DNA of 44,966 nucleotides from Ichthyobacterium seriolicida (GCF_002369955.1 NZ_AP014564.1:889831-934796), one strand, 5' to 3'; positions 24,713 to 36,415 are shown, counted from the stretch's first letter. Notes: generated by a model from the sequence alone, not told the origin. Numbers and translations: made by a program.

Positions 24713-27700
24713 ATGAAGACATTTTCTCTTGTGAAGAGTATTATTTTCTCTTTTGTGTTGTTATTTGCATTTTTTTCTTCTTGTATCAAGGAAAAAAAGG
24801 TAGATCCTGATCTTAGCTCAAATCTGAGTTCAGAGAATAAGATTATATCATTCGAATTGATTAATTCTGATAATGGAGATAAAAACCTTAGAGGAGATAT
24901 TCCTGGTATCGTTGTAGATAGTGATTTTACAGTATCGTTAAAAGTTCCCTCAGATGCAATTTTTGAAGGGTTAAAAGTCAAGGTAGTCATTTCAGAGAAT
25001 GCCAGTGTTTCTCCGAAAAGTGGGTCAGAGGTTACTTTTGATCTAGTAAGCGGTTCTAATCCTGAAGTTTATACAAAAGTATTTAAAGTAACAGCTCAAG
25101 ATGGCAGCGTTCAAGATTATACAGTTAATATAACAAAATCCTTATCTAGTGATCGTTCGATTACAAGTTTTGTATTAGAAAAATCTAAGAATGTGGGCAA
25201 GATTTTTGCGGATAGAATAGGACTTATAGATGAAGATGCTACTCCTCCAACTATAACCTTAAACGTATCTGATGCCGCTACTTTAGATCAGTTAAAACCT
25301 ACAATAATTAAATCAGGTAACAGTATTAGTCCAGATAATGAAGCTGCTGTTTCTTTTGAGAATTCTCCAACAGACTACAAAGTGACTTCTGGGGATGGTC
25401 AAGAGAAAACATATAAGGTTACAGTAATTCAGTCTTTATCTTCTGATAATAAAATTTCTGAGTTTAAGTTTACAAAAGACAATAGCAATAATACTGGGTT
25501 AAAATTAAGTAGATCTTCAACCGGGACTAGGGCTAGTGACGTTATAATTACTGACAATAGTGATGGTAGAACTGGAACTATAGCAGTAAAAGCATCTAAA
25601 TTGTCATCTATAACAAATTTACTTCCTACTACTATAACTACCCATGAAAATGCCACTATAAGTCCAGCTATTTCAGCTTATGATTATAGTAATAGCAATT
25701 CTAAGGTTTATACTGTAACAGCTCAGGATGGTCAAACAAGAGAGTATACCGTTTCTGTTTCTAAGGAATTATCTAATGAAAAGGATATGAAATCTTTTTT
25801 ATTTGAAAATTCTAAAAATACTGGAAAAAACCTTGGAGGGGATTGCTCAGCAGGTGCTATAAATTCTACTGGAAGTGCTGATGTTGCTGTAGAAGTTGTG
25901 ATTCCAAATTCTGCTACTCTGACTAGTTTAATACCTACTATAACGTCCAGTGATCACGCTCAGGTTAGTCCAGCAAGTGAAATAGCGCAGGATTTCACTC
26001 GAAATACTGTGAAACCATATGTTGTAACAGCTCAAGATGGAACTGAAAGAAACTATAATATAGCTATAGTATCAAGAAGAGGGGTAGATATAACTTCTTT
26101 TAAAATTAAAAAGTTAGATCACACACCTCCTCCTAGCGATGTTAGAATGACAGGAGATGAGGTTTCAGGAACTGTATCGAGTAGCGAAAGTGCTAATACA
26201 GTAACTATTTCTTTAGATGGTCGAGATGATACTGATGTAAAATTAAAGCCTGAAATAGTAGTGTCTCCAGGTGCTACGGTAAATCCAGCATCTAAAGTAG
26301 AAACTACCTTTACTTATGGTCAACCTGTAGCGTATACTGTAACGGCTGAGGATGGTACTACTACCAAAACATATCAAGTAACTGTAAGATCTAGTTCCAA
26401 ACTAAAATCATTTAAGTTTAAAGCAGAGGGGGGTAATACTAGTAAAAAAATTGTTAAAGAGGTAGAAGGTACTATAAGTGGTAATACTGTAATTGTGAAG
26501 GTTCCATATAATACAGATCTTAATGGTTTAACTCCTGATATAGAATTATATAAAGGAGCTACTATTACAGCCCCTTCAGGAGGAGTTACTACAGCGCAAG
26601 ATTTTAGTAGTAAAAAAACTTATACAGTTATTGCTCAAGATGGATCGACTAGTATTTACACTGTAATTGTAACCAAAGAAGTGGAACCTACTATATCTGA
26701 GTTTAAATTTACTATTGCTTCCAACGGGAGTAAAAATCTTGTAAATGATATTACAGGTACTATTACGCAGAACTCTGGAAATATCGCGGGAGAGATAATT
26801 GTTAAAGTTCCTCATAATGCAGATTTAACTGGATTAACTCCAACTGTTACAGGTGCTTCTAACGTTACAGTGTGTAAAGGAGGAGCTGGTAGTACTGCTG
26901 CTAACTCTAGCGATGATTTTAGTAATTCTCATGATGCTCCCAAAGAATACAGTGCAGTGGATGCTGCTGGAGGAAGAAAAATTTATAATGTAAAAGTTTA
27001 TAAAGAGCCAGCTATAACAAGCTTTAAGTTTACTAATACTGATAATACAGGGACTAGTTTCCCTACTGGCATAACTGAATATACTGCCTCGCCTATTAAT
27101 CATGATAGTTTATCAGCAGTTGGAACTATAAGAATTACAGTTGCTAATACAGTTGATGTAACAAATTTAACGCCTTCTATTTCTGGTACTAATATTAGTA
27201 CTTCATTTACTCCTACTGCTTTGAATTTCAGTACTAATTCTCAAACTATTGAAGTTGCGCATAATGATTTACCTGGTTTTAAGAAACAGTATACTATAAC
27301 TGTAAATAAAGAATCTGATCCAGTTTTATCTAGTTTTTCAATAAATGCTGACTCTGGAAAGGGTATTATAAAAGCTGTAAATGCTGATATATCTAGTGCT
27401 GGTACTACTGGTGCCATATTGCTAAAGTTTCCAAAAGATAATGATACGGATATTAATTTAAATGACTTGACTTACACTAGCGCTCCTGATACGGGTTATA
27501 CTTTAACTCCTGCTTCTCCATTAAGTGGACAAAGTATTCATGATCAAACATTCACTCTAACAAAAACTGATACAGGTTCTAAAACAGAATACACTGTAAC
27601 AGCAGTTAAAGGGCCATTTATCAAGACGTTTAAGTTTACAGATAGCTCTAATAATGGTAAAAATCTAGGCGGTACTGATGTTGACGGGACAATTGATCAC

Positions 27701-27943
27701 GAAAACAATACTATAACATTAGAAGTTCCTAGTGGGGTTACGATGGATGCAGGTGCTAGTGCTAATACAGTAACTTTAACTCCTGCAATTGAGTTGGGAG
27801 GGGATAGTGTTACTATTGATCCAGCTAGCGCGACTACTCAGGCTTTTACTCCTGACGGGAGTACTGCTGTTCAGTACACGGTAACTAATTCTACTGATAA
27901 AACCTTTACTAAGGTTTATCAAGTTACTGTGAGTAAAAAGTAG
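24713..27943 (+). CDS. Lipoprotein with ten DUF5018-like Ig modules (copy B)
   Basis: This 1076-aa protein has the type-1 signal peptide (MKTFSLVKSIIFSFVLLFAF) with Cys24 in FFSSCIKEKK. The lysine/glutamate-rich residues after the cysteine fit a surface export signal. Ten modules follow, from IISFELINSDNGDKNL to the VKGPFIKTFKFTDSSNNGKN type, with the same C-terminal KVYQVTVSKK as copy A. The first ~500 nt are nearly identical to copies C and E, while the end matches copy A, so the gene is a mosaic. In module 3 a private segment KLSSITNLLPTTI replaces the STAADVAALIPTI seen in E. Confidence 0.85.
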   Translation: MKTFSLVKSIIFSFVLLFAFFSSCIKEKKVDPDLSSNLSSENKIISFELINSDNGDKNLRGDIPGIVVDSDFTVSLKVPSDAIFEGLKVKVVISENASVSPKSGSEVTFDLVSGSNPEVYTKVFKVTAQDGSVQDYTVNITKSLSSDRSITSFVLEKSKNVGKIFADRIGLIDEDATPPTITLNVSDAATLDQLKPTIIKSGNSISPDNEAAVSFENSPTDYKVTSGDGQEKTYKVTVIQSLSSDNKISEFKFTKDNSNNTGLKLSRSSTGTRASDVIITDNSDGRTGTIAVKASKLSSITNLLPTTITTHENATISPAISAYDYSNSNSKVYTVTAQDGQTREYTVSVSKELSNEKDMKSFLFENSKNTGKNLGGDCSAGAINSTGSADVAVEVVIPNSATLTSLIPTITSSDHAQVSPASEIAQDFTRNTVKPYVVTAQDGTERNYNIAIVSRRGVDITSFKIKKLDHTPPPSDVRMTGDEVSGTVSSSESANTVTISLDGRDDTDVKLKPEIVVSPGATVNPASKVETTFTYGQPVAYTVTAEDGTTTKTYQVTVRSSSKLKSFKFKAEGGNTSKKIVKEVEGTISGNTVIVKVPYNTDLNGLTPDIELYKGATITAPSGGVTTAQDFSSKKTYTVIAQDGSTSIYTVIVTKEVEPTISEFKFTIASNGSKNLVNDITGTITQNSGNIAGEIIVKVPHNADLTGLTPTVTGASNVTVCKGGAGSTAANSSDDFSNSHDAPKEYSAVDAAGGRKIYNVKVYKEPAITSFKFTNTDNTGTSFPTGITEYTASPINHDSLSAVGTIRITVANTVDVTNLTPSISGTNISTSFTPTALNFSTNSQTIEVAHNDLPGFKKQYTITVNKESDPVLSSFSINADSGKGIIKAVNADISSAGTTGAILLKFPKDNDTDINLNDLTYTSAPDTGYTLTPASPLSGQSIHDQTFTLTKTDTGSKTEYTVTAVKGPFIKTFKFTDSSNNGKNLGGTDVDGTIDHENNTITLEVPSGVTMDAGASANTVTLTPAIELGGDSVTIDPASATTQAFTPDGSTAVQYTVTNSTDKTFTKVYQVTVSKK

Positions 27944-27988
27944 TTAGAATTAATGGATAGAATTATTATTTCAATTTTAATCTAAGAG

Positions 27989-28019
27989 CAGGCAGCTATT
28001 ATTATGGCTGTCTGTTTTT
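27989..28019 (+). terminator. Intrinsic terminator after copy B
   Basis: The stem caggcagc (27989-27996) pairs with gctgtctg (28007-28014), then T5. It has the same loop as the terminator after copy A. Confidence 0.85.
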
Positions 28020-28042
28020 GTTTATATAAAAAAGCGGCGGGT

Positions 28043-28179
28043 CAAATAATTACTACTATCTTAGCTAAGATATTTAATTCTCTGTCTTTTTGGGTAGAGA
28101 GTAGCATGAATCTTATGGCTAATACTTTGATATTCAAAGCGATTGGTAGATTGTAAATTAATTATTTTTTTAAAAAAAA
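28043..28179 (+). promoter_or_regulatory. Conserved lipoprotein leader, copy C (type 1)
   Basis: It has the perfect palindrome atcttagctaagat at 28058-28071 and ctttga-tat-tcaaag at 28125-28139. It is preceded by the intergenic motif aaaagcggcgggtcaaataa, shared with the copy D and E junctions. The leader is intact although the gene behind it is frame-broken. Confidence 0.7.
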
Positions 28180-31100
28180 ATGAAGACATTTTCTCTTGTG
28201 AAGAGTATTATTTTCTCTTTTGTGTTGTTATTTGCATTTTTTTCTTCTTGTATCAAGGAAAAAAAGATAGATCCCGATCTTAGCTCAAATCTGAGTTCAG
28301 AGAATAAGATTATATCATTCGAATTGATTAATTCTGATAATGGAGATAAAAACCTTAGAGGAGATATTCCTGGTATCGTTGTAGATAGTGATTTTACAGT
28401 ATCGTTAAAAGTTCCCTCAGATGCAATTTTTGAAGGGTTAAAAGTCAAGGTAGTTATTTCAGAGAATGCCAGTGTTTCTCCGAAAAGTGGGTCAGAGGTT
28501 ACTTTTGATTTAGTTAGTGGTTCTACTCCTGAAGTTTATATAAAAGTATTTAAGGTAACAGCCCAAGATGGCAGCGTTCAAAATTATACAGTTAATATAA
28601 CTAAATCCTTATCTAGTGACCGTTCGATTACAAGTTTTGTATTAGAAAAATCTAAGAATGAAGGTAAAATTTTTGCAGATAGAATAGGATTTATAGATGA
28701 AAATGCTACTCCTCCAACTGTAACGTTGCAAGTTTCTGATGCCGCTACTTTAGATCAGTTAAAACCTACAATAATTAAATCAGGGAACAGTATTAGTCCA
28801 GATAATGAAGCAGCTGTTTCTTTTACTAATAATTCTGCTACAGATTACAAAGTGACTTCTGGGGATGGTCAAGAGAAAACATATAAGGTTACAGTAATTC
28901 AGTCTTTATCTTCTGATAATAAAATTTCTGAGTTTAAGTTTACAAAAGACACTAATAGTAATACAGGACTATTATTAACTAGATCTTCTACTGATACTGG
29001 TGAAGGTAGAACAGGCGATGTTATAATTAGTGATAATGAAAATACTAATACTCAAACAGTATCAGTAAAAGCATCTACCGCAGCAGATGTAGCAGCTTTA
29101 ATTCCTACTAATAACTACACACGCTAATGCCACTATAAGTCCAGCTATTTCAGCTTATGATTATAGCAATTCTAAGGTTTATACTGTAACAGCTCAGGAT
29201 GGTCAAATAAGAGAGTACACCGTTTCTGTCTTTAAGGAATTATCCAATGAAAAGGATATGAAATCTTTTTTATTTGAACAGTCTAAAAATACTACAAAAT
29301 CCCTTGGAGGGAATTGCTCAGCAGGGACTATAAATTCTACTGGAAATGCTGATGTTGCTGTAGAAGTTGTAATTCCAAAAACTGCTACTCTGACTGATTT
29401 AAAACCTACTATAACGTTTAGTGATCACGCTCAGGTTAGTCCAGCAAATGAAATAGAACAAGATTTTGCTAGAGATACTGCGAAACGATATGTTGTAACA
29501 GCTCAAGATGGAACTGAAAGAAACTATGATATAACCATAGTATCAAGAAGAGGAGTAGATATAATTTCTTTTAAAATTAAACAATCAGATCATACACCTC
29601 CTCCTAGTAATGTTAGAATGACAGGAGCTGAGATTTCAGGAACTGTATCGAGTAGCGAAAGTGTTAATGCCGTAACTATTTCTTTAGATGGTCAAGATGA
29701 CACTAGTGTAAATCTAAAGCCTGAAATAATAGTGTCTCCAGGTGCTGCCGTAAATCCAGCATCTAAAGCAGAAACTGCCTTTACTTATGGTACAGCTCAA
29801 ACTTATACTGTAACGGCTGAGGATACTAATTTTTTAAAAACATATGAAGTAACTTTAAAATCTAGTTCCAAACTAAAATCATTTAAATTTAAAGCAGAGG
29901 GGAATAATATTAGTAAAGGGATTATAAAAGATATAAATGGTATTATAAAAGGCACTTCTATAACAGTTGATATCCCATACAATACACAGCTTAATGGTTT
30001 AACTCCTGATATAGAATTATATAAGGAGGCTACTATTACCACTCCTTCAGGAGGAGCTACTACAGCGCAAGATTTTAGCAGTCAAAAAACTTATACAATT
30101 ACTGCTCAAGATGGATCGACTAGTATTTACACTGTAACTCTAAATAGAGAAACTGAACCTACTATATCTGAGTTTAAGTTTTTGAATAGCAATAATGGTG
30201 GTAAAAATCTTGTAAATGATATTACAGGTGAGATTAAAGGCAGTGATATAATTGTTAAAGTTCCACGTGATGCAGATTTAAAAGGATTAATTCCAACTGT
30301 TAGAGCTTCTTCTACTTTGGCTGATACTAATGTATATAAAGGGGCAACTGGTACTGAAGCAGCTACTACTTCCACTGATTTCAGTAATTCTCATACGAGT
30401 CCTATACAATACAGTGCAGTGGGGCCTACTGGAGGAACAAAAGTCTATAACGTGAGAGTTTATAAAGAGCCAACTATAAGAAGCTTTAAGTTTACTAATA
30501 CTGATAATACAGGGGCTAGTTTCCCTGCTAGCATAACGGAATATACTGCTTCGCCTATTACTCAAAATGGGATATCAGCAAATGGAACTATAGCAATTAC
30601 AGTTGCTAATACGGTTAATGTAACAAATTTAAAAGCTACTATTTCTGGAGATAATTTTACTGCTACTAATCCTGTAAGTATAACTTTTACCTCTACTAGT
30701 GATACTTCTCCTTATTCTGCAACTATTGAAGTTGCACATAATGATTTACCAGATTTTAAGAAACAGTATACTATAACTCTAACTAAAGAAGTGGAACCTA
30801 CTATATCTGAGTTTAAATTTACTACTACTTCAAACGTGGGTAAAAATCTTGGGAATGATATTACGGGTGAGATTAAAGGCAGTGATATAGTTCTTAAAGT
30901 TCCTTATGATGCAAATATTAGTGCGTTGACTCCAACTGTTACACCTTCTTCTGGCGCTACAGCGCATAAGGGGACTGGTACTGATGATGCTAATAGTACT
31001 GCTACTAGTTTTGAAGGTTCTCATACAACTCCTGTACAATATAGTGTAGTAGGGCTTGCTGGAGGAAGAAAGGTTTATAATGTTAAGGTTTATAAGGCTC

Positions 31101-33246
31101 CTGCTATAGCAAGTTTTAAGTTTACTAGTAGTGCTAATGGATCAGCTGGTTTGCCTACTAGTCCAACTGAATATACTGCTTCGTCTATTAATCATGGTAG
31201 TTTATCAGCGAATGGAACTATAGCAATTACAGTTGCTAATACAGTTGATGTAACAGCTTTATTAAAAGCTACTATTACTGGGAAGAATATTAGCACTTCA
31301 ATTACCGCTATAGATATAGCTTTTGATTCTTCGACTAGTGGTTCTACTTATTCTAAAACTATTAAAGTTGTGAATAAGGATTTAACTTCATTTGAAAAAG
31401 AGTACACTGTGAATGTGACTAAAGAGTCTGCGCCACAGTTAACAGGGTTTACAATAACTGCTGATACTAGTAAAGGTATTTCAAGTAATGTAATTGGTGA
31501 AATAACTCAGCCTGGTAGTGGCAGTAATACTGGGACAATATTGCTAAAGTTTCCAAAAGATAATGATACGGCTATTGATTTAAATGATTTGACTTACACT
31601 ATCGCTCCTATAGATGGGCATACTTTGGCTCCTAGTGCTCCTTTAGCTGGTAGAAGTATTGATGGACAGACATTTATTTTAACAAAAACCGATACAGGTT
31701 CTAAAACAGAATACACCGTGCAAGCAGTTAAGGGGCCTTATATTGAATCTTTTAAATTTGGCACTAGCAATACAGGTATAAGTTCTGATATAAGCGCAAC
31801 AAATATTAATCATAATACTGGAAAAATAACTATAACAGTTCCTAATGGTGTCACTTTATCTAATTTAACTCCTACAATTACAGTGGGAGAGAACACTAAA
31901 TCTACTCCTTCTGCTCAGACAGATTTTTCTCAATCTGCTACTACTCCTGTTGAGTATATAGTAACGTCTTCTAATTCTTCAGCTACAGATTTTACCAAAA
32001 CCTATAATGTAACTGTAACTAAAGAAGCAGCGCCGCAATTAACAGAGTTTAAAATACAGGCTAATGATAGTAAAGGGATTAAAGATGAGGTAACTGCTAC
32101 GTTAACTCATCCTGCTAGTGATAGTGATGGAAGGGGGGGGAGATAAAGTTGAAGTTTGAACATAAAGTTGATAACTACCACACTGATATTGTTTTAACAG
32201 GATTAACGCCTAACATAACTTATCCTAGTAGTGGATATCGTATAGATCATACTAGTGGAACAGAAGTATCTGAAAGTATTGAAGGTAAAAAAATTACTCT
32301 AACAACTACTCTAGGTTCTACCTCAGAATATACCGTAGAAGCAGTTAAAGGGCCGTTTATTAAGAGTTTTAAGTTTACAAATAGCTCTAATAATGATAAA
32401 AATCTAGGCAGTGCTGATGTAACGGGGGTAATTAATCATGCTGATAATACCATAACAGTAACACTTCCTAGTACGGTCAAGAAGGATTCAGATGTTAATA
32501 ACAAAGTAACTCTAACTCCTACAATTGAGTTAGGAGGGGATACTCCTATTATTGTTTCTCCTAATACTAAAACTTCTACGCAGTTTACTAGCGACGCCCC
32601 TGTTAATTATAAAGTAACAGGTAAAGATAGAATGGAAAAGAGTTATCAAGTTACAGTAACTAGAACACTTTCAACTGTAGCGCAAATTAAATCATTTGCA
32701 ATTGATGGCCACGATGGTGATATTACACATACTACTAGCGATAGCACAAATGGAAGAATAGTTGTGCCTGTTAATAGTGTTCCAGGAAGTTCAACTCCTA
32801 CTATAACAAAATCAGATTATGCTACTATAACTTCTCCAATTGGAGAACAAACATTTACTTATGATGCTCCAAAGGAGTATATTGTAACAGCTGAAAATGG
32901 CACTACAACAAAGACTTATGACGTTTATATACATGATTCTACTAAGAAATTAACTGATAGTACTTTGGAAGTAACAGGTAGCGGCGGGATTACTCCAACT
33001 TCTAAGGTTATTAATGAAACTACCAGAGTTATAACTGTCACTGTGCCTTTTGGCACTACAGGTTTAGATACTTTAACACTTACTTTTGGTATTACTTCGT
33101 CTCCTTCTAGTCTTACTTTAACAGTAGATCCTGTTGGACCAGAGGATTTTTCGAATGGAAAAGAAGTAAAGTATACTCTTAAAGATACTAGTAGTGGTAG
33201 TACAGTTGTAGGTCATTATTGGGTTAAGGTTCAAGTAGCTAGTTAA
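28180..33246 (+). pseudogene. Frame-broken DUF5018-like lipoprotein, about 16 modules (copy C)
   Basis: Three consecutive frames together encode one long paralog of about 1688 codons. Frame 1 (28180-29127) has the type-1 signal peptide with Cys24 and modules 1-3. It ends early because 'cctactaataactac' (near 29108-29113) has one base more than 'cctactataactac' in copies B and E. Frame 2 runs from about 29114 to 32146 with ten modules. It stops just after a G8 tract (32133-32140); nine or six Gs would continue the reading frame into frame 3. Frame 3 (to 33246) has three modules and the C-terminal type ending GHYWVKV. As written only a 315-aa lipoprotein would be made. The first break is not in a homopolymer, which favours true decay or a silent sequence donor. 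Confidence 0.8.
32133..32140 (+). repeat. G8 homopolymer at the second frameshift of copy C
   Basis: Eight consecutive G in an AT-rich gene lie exactly where the reading frame is lost. With G8 the frame reads AGG GGG GGG AGA TAA. With G9 it would read through into GAG ATA AAG TTG and the downstream modules. Homopolymeric G tracts of this length are classic slipped-strand phase-variation sites. Confidence 0.8.
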
Positions 33247-33281
33247 TAAGTAACTTTCGATTATACTTATTCAAGTTTAAA

Positions 33282-33312
33282 CAGGCAGCTATTATTATGG
33301 CTGTCTGTTTTT
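33282..33312 (+). terminator. Intrinsic terminator after copy C
   Basis: The stem caggcagc (33282-33289) pairs with gctgtctg (33300-33307), followed by a T5 run. Confidence 0.85.
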
Positions 33313-33335
33313 GTTTATATAAAAAAGCGGCGGGT

Positions 33336-33480
33336 CAAATAATTACTACTATCTTAGCTAAGATATTTAATTCTCTGTCAATTCTCTGTCTTTATGGGTA
33401 GAGAGTATGATAAGTCTTGTTGCTAACTCTTTTAATACTATGATATTTTAAGGATTATTGTTTTTTTAATTATTAAAATT
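33336..33480 (+). promoter_or_regulatory. Conserved lipoprotein leader, copy D (type 2)
   Basis: It has the perfect palindrome atcttagctaagat (33351-33364) and a local tandem duplication of 'attctctgtc'. The second half differs from type 1: it reads gataagtcttgttgctaact and ends ttaattattaaaattatg, without the ctttga/tcaaag repeat. This type is also found before copies F and G. Confidence 0.65.
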
Positions 33481-36351
33481 ATGTTTAAGAAAAATTATTT
33501 TGTAAAGAGTATTATTTTCTCTTTTGTGTTGTTATCTGTAATTATTTTCTCCTGTGAGAAAAATAATGTTTACCAAGATGATTTAGGTGTATGTATAGAT
33601 TCATTTGCCTTGCTAGATTCTGAAAATGACCAAAAAAAATTAGGTTCTGATATAAAATGTGATATAGATCATGAGAATTATACTATATCGTTAACAGTTC
33701 CTAGTTCGGCTGAATTAAGAGGCTTAAAGTTTAATATAACCCCATGTGAAGGGGTTAGCATATCTCCTGCTAGTGGAGAAGAAACTGATTTTGAACTTGT
33801 TGAAAAACCTTCTGGAGAGTCTACTGAGGAAGCTTCTGAAGCGTCTTCTGAGGGATCTTCTTCTAAACGTTATAAAAAGATATTTACTTTAACAAAAGGA
33901 GAAAAAAGTCAAGACTATACTGTATATGTAACTAAAGAATCAGCGCCGAAGTTGACAGAGTTTAAAATATCAGCTAATGAAAGTAAAGGAATAAAAACAG
34001 AGATATCTGCTGTTATAACTGATGACACTGACACTGCTACAGGTAAGATTTTATTAAATATCCCTTACAATGGGAGTATTGATCTTACTGGTCTAAGTTT
34101 TACTGCTATTATTCCAGACGATCATGTTTTAAATCCAGTTATTGGCGTGATAAGTGAAGGTATTGAAAGTAAAGAATTTACTTTAACAAAAACTGACACA
34201 GGCTCTAAAAGAGTTTACACTGTTGGGGTAGTTAAAGGACCTTATATTAGTGCCTTTAAATTTCCAGTATCAAATACTGGGGTAACTACTGAAGTAATAG
34301 GGACAATCGATCACATTGCTGGCACTATATCTGTAACAGTTCCTAGTGGTGTCACTTTATCTGGTTTAACTCCTACAATTGAGGTGGGTGAGAACACTAA
34401 ATCTGAATATACTCCTTCTGCTCAGGCAGATTTCGGTTCTAATATTCAGTATACAGTAACATCTTCTAATCCTTCAGCTACAGATTTTACTAAGGTGTAT
34501 GCAGTTACTGTAACTCAAAATGCTGAACCTACTATATCTGAGTTTAAGTTTTTGAATAGCAATAATAGTAGTAAAAATCTTGTAAATGATATTACAGGTA
34601 CTATTACACAAAACGCTGGAAATAACGCAGGAGAGATAATTGTTAAAGTTCCTCATGATGCTACATTAGAAGGATTAACTCCAACCATTACAGCTAACAC
34701 TTCTGCTTTAGCTGGCACTCAAGTATATAAAGGGGCAACTGGCACTACTGAAGCTAACACTTCTAATGATTTTACTGATTCTCATACGAGTCCTGTACAA
34801 TACAGTGCAGTGGGTCCTGCTGGTGGAAGGAAAGTATATTCTGTAAAAGTTTATAAAGAGCCAGCTATAACGGAGTTTAAGTTTGAAAGTAGTAATAATT
34901 CAGGGGCTGATTTTCCTTCTGGAAAAACGTATACTGGCACAGTTACAGATAACACTATAGCAGTTACAGTCGCTAATACGGTTAATGTAGCAAATTTAAA
35001 AGCTTCTATTATTGGGGATAATATTAATGCCACTAATCCTGTAGATATAAGTTTTAAAGGTTCTAATTCTCCTTATTCTACAACTATTACAGTTGCAAAT
35101 CAATATTTATCTGATTTTACCAAAACCTATACTGTTAATTTAACTAAAGAAGCGGCGCCAGAATTATCAAGTTTTTTAATAAATGCTAATGATGGAAAGG
35201 GTATTAAGGCTGGTTCTGTAACTATTGAAATAACTCAGCCTAGCGGCAGTAATACTGGAACAATAAAATTGAAGTTTGAACATAAAGTTTCTAACCATAA
35301 TACTGATATTGTTTTAACAGGATTAACACCTACCATAACTTATCCTGATGGTTATAGTATAGATCATACTAGTGGGACAGCACTATCTGAAAGTATTGAG
35401 GGTAAAAAATTTATTCTAACAACTACTCTAGGTTCTACCTCAGAATATACTGTAACAGCAGTTAAAGGCCCGTTTATTAAGTCGTTTAAGTTTACAAATA
35501 GCTCTAATAATGGTAAAAATATAGATAGCGCCCCTATAACAGGTGCAATTGATCACGAAAATAATACCATAACAGTAACGCTTCCTAGTACAGTTAAGAA
35601 GGATTCAGATTCTGGCAATGTAGTAACTCTAACTCCGACAATTGAGTTAGGAGGAGATGGTTCTCCTACTGTTAATCCTGCTAAGGATGGCCCTCAGCAG
35701 TTTACTAGTGGTGTCCCTGTTAATTATACAGTAACAGGTGCAGATGGAATGGAAAAAACTTATGCAGTTACCGTAACCAGAACAGCTTCGATTGAAGCTA
35801 AGATTACAAAATTTACAATTGATAGCCACAATGGTGATATTGCACACCTTATTAGTGATAGAGGAAGAATAGTTGTGCCTGTTACTAGTGTTCCAGCAAA
35901 CACAATTCCTACTATAGAAAAATCAGATTATGCTACTGTAAGTCCAACTGGAGATCAAACTTTTACTTCGTACGGTGAGTCAAAAGAATATACTGTAACA
36001 GCTGAGGATGGCTCTACAACAAAGACTTATGAAGTTCATATATATGATTCTACTAAAACTATAGCTAGTATTGATAGTTTAAAACTTACAGATAGTAGTA
36101 GTACCGAGATCACTCCAGATTCTAAGAATATTGGTGCATCCACTAGAACTATAACCATTACTGTACCTTCTAGCACTACAGGTTTAGATAGTTTAATGCT
36201 TACTTTGACTGATACTACTCCATCTTCTAACCTTAGCATAGAGCCTACTAGTGCTCAAGATTTCTCTAATGAGAAAGAAGTAAAGTATACTCTTAAGGAG
36301 AGTAGTGTTGTAAAGGGACATTATTGGGTTAAGGTGGTTAAATCAAGCTAA
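33481..36351 (+). CDS. Lipoprotein with nine DUF5018-like Ig modules (copy D)
   Basis: This 956-aa protein has the type-2 signal peptide (MFKKNYFVKSIIFSFVLLSV) with Cys25 in IIFSCEKNN, followed closely by an acidic QDD. Module 1 is the cysteine-bearing type of copies A and F, with a low-complexity E/S-rich insert (about residues 115-135). Modules 2-9 include LTEFKISANESKGIK, ISAFKFPVSNTGVTTE and ISEFKFLNSNNSSKN types, and the C-terminal cap ends GHYWVKVVKSS. The A8 run at 33632-33639 keeps the frame open (CAA AAA AAA TTA). Copy F has A7 at the same place and is closed. This is the only intact type-2 gene in the window. Confidence 0.85.
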   Translation: MFKKNYFVKSIIFSFVLLSVIIFSCEKNNVYQDDLGVCIDSFALLDSENDQKKLGSDIKCDIDHENYTISLTVPSSAELRGLKFNITPCEGVSISPASGEETDFELVEKPSGESTEEASEASSEGSSSKRYKKIFTLTKGEKSQDYTVYVTKESAPKLTEFKISANESKGIKTEISAVITDDTDTATGKILLNIPYNGSIDLTGLSFTAIIPDDHVLNPVIGVISEGIESKEFTLTKTDTGSKRVYTVGVVKGPYISAFKFPVSNTGVTTEVIGTIDHIAGTISVTVPSGVTLSGLTPTIEVGENTKSEYTPSAQADFGSNIQYTVTSSNPSATDFTKVYAVTVTQNAEPTISEFKFLNSNNSSKNLVNDITGTITQNAGNNAGEIIVKVPHDATLEGLTPTITANTSALAGTQVYKGATGTTEANTSNDFTDSHTSPVQYSAVGPAGGRKVYSVKVYKEPAITEFKFESSNNSGADFPSGKTYTGTVTDNTIAVTVANTVNVANLKASIIGDNINATNPVDISFKGSNSPYSTTITVANQYLSDFTKTYTVNLTKEAAPELSSFLINANDGKGIKAGSVTIEITQPSGSNTGTIKLKFEHKVSNHNTDIVLTGLTPTITYPDGYSIDHTSGTALSESIEGKKFILTTTLGSTSEYTVTAVKGPFIKSFKFTNSSNNGKNIDSAPITGAIDHENNTITVTLPSTVKKDSDSGNVVTLTPTIELGGDGSPTVNPAKDGPQQFTSGVPVNYTVTGADGMEKTYAVTVTRTASIEAKITKFTIDSHNGDIAHLISDRGRIVVPVTSVPANTIPTIEKSDYATVSPTGDQTFTSYGESKEYTVTAEDGSTTKTYEVHIYDSTKTIASIDSLKLTDSSSTEITPDSKNIGASTRTITITVPSSTTGLDSLMLTLTDTTPSSNLSIEPTSAQDFSNEKEVKYTLKESSVVKGHYWVKVVKSS

Positions 36352-36384
36352 GTTAATTTAAAACCACACTTATTCAAGTCTAAA

Positions 36385-36415
36385 CAGACAGTTAGTTTTA
36401 CGGCTGTCTGTTTTT
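36385..36415 (+). terminator. Intrinsic terminator after copy D
   Basis: The stem cagacag (36385-36391) pairs with ctgtctg (36404-36410), followed by T5. The loop differs from the others. Confidence 0.85.

Noticed and set aside
24703-24990. Antisense frames overlapping the lipoprotein signal peptide regions (also at 28170 and 36458)
   Set aside because: They are conserved only because the sense sequence is conserved between copies, and they have no start context or recognisable product.
29258-32146. Separate gene starting at an internal ATG in copy C
   Set aside because: The ATG corresponds to an internal module start (MKSFLFE) in B and E, and the open frame extends upstream to the frameshift near 29110. 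It has no signal peptide.
32149-33246. Separate gene starting at a TTG after the G8 tract
   Set aside because: It has no signal peptide and starts in the middle of a module that is continuous with the upstream frame in paralogs. It is the 3' part of copy C.
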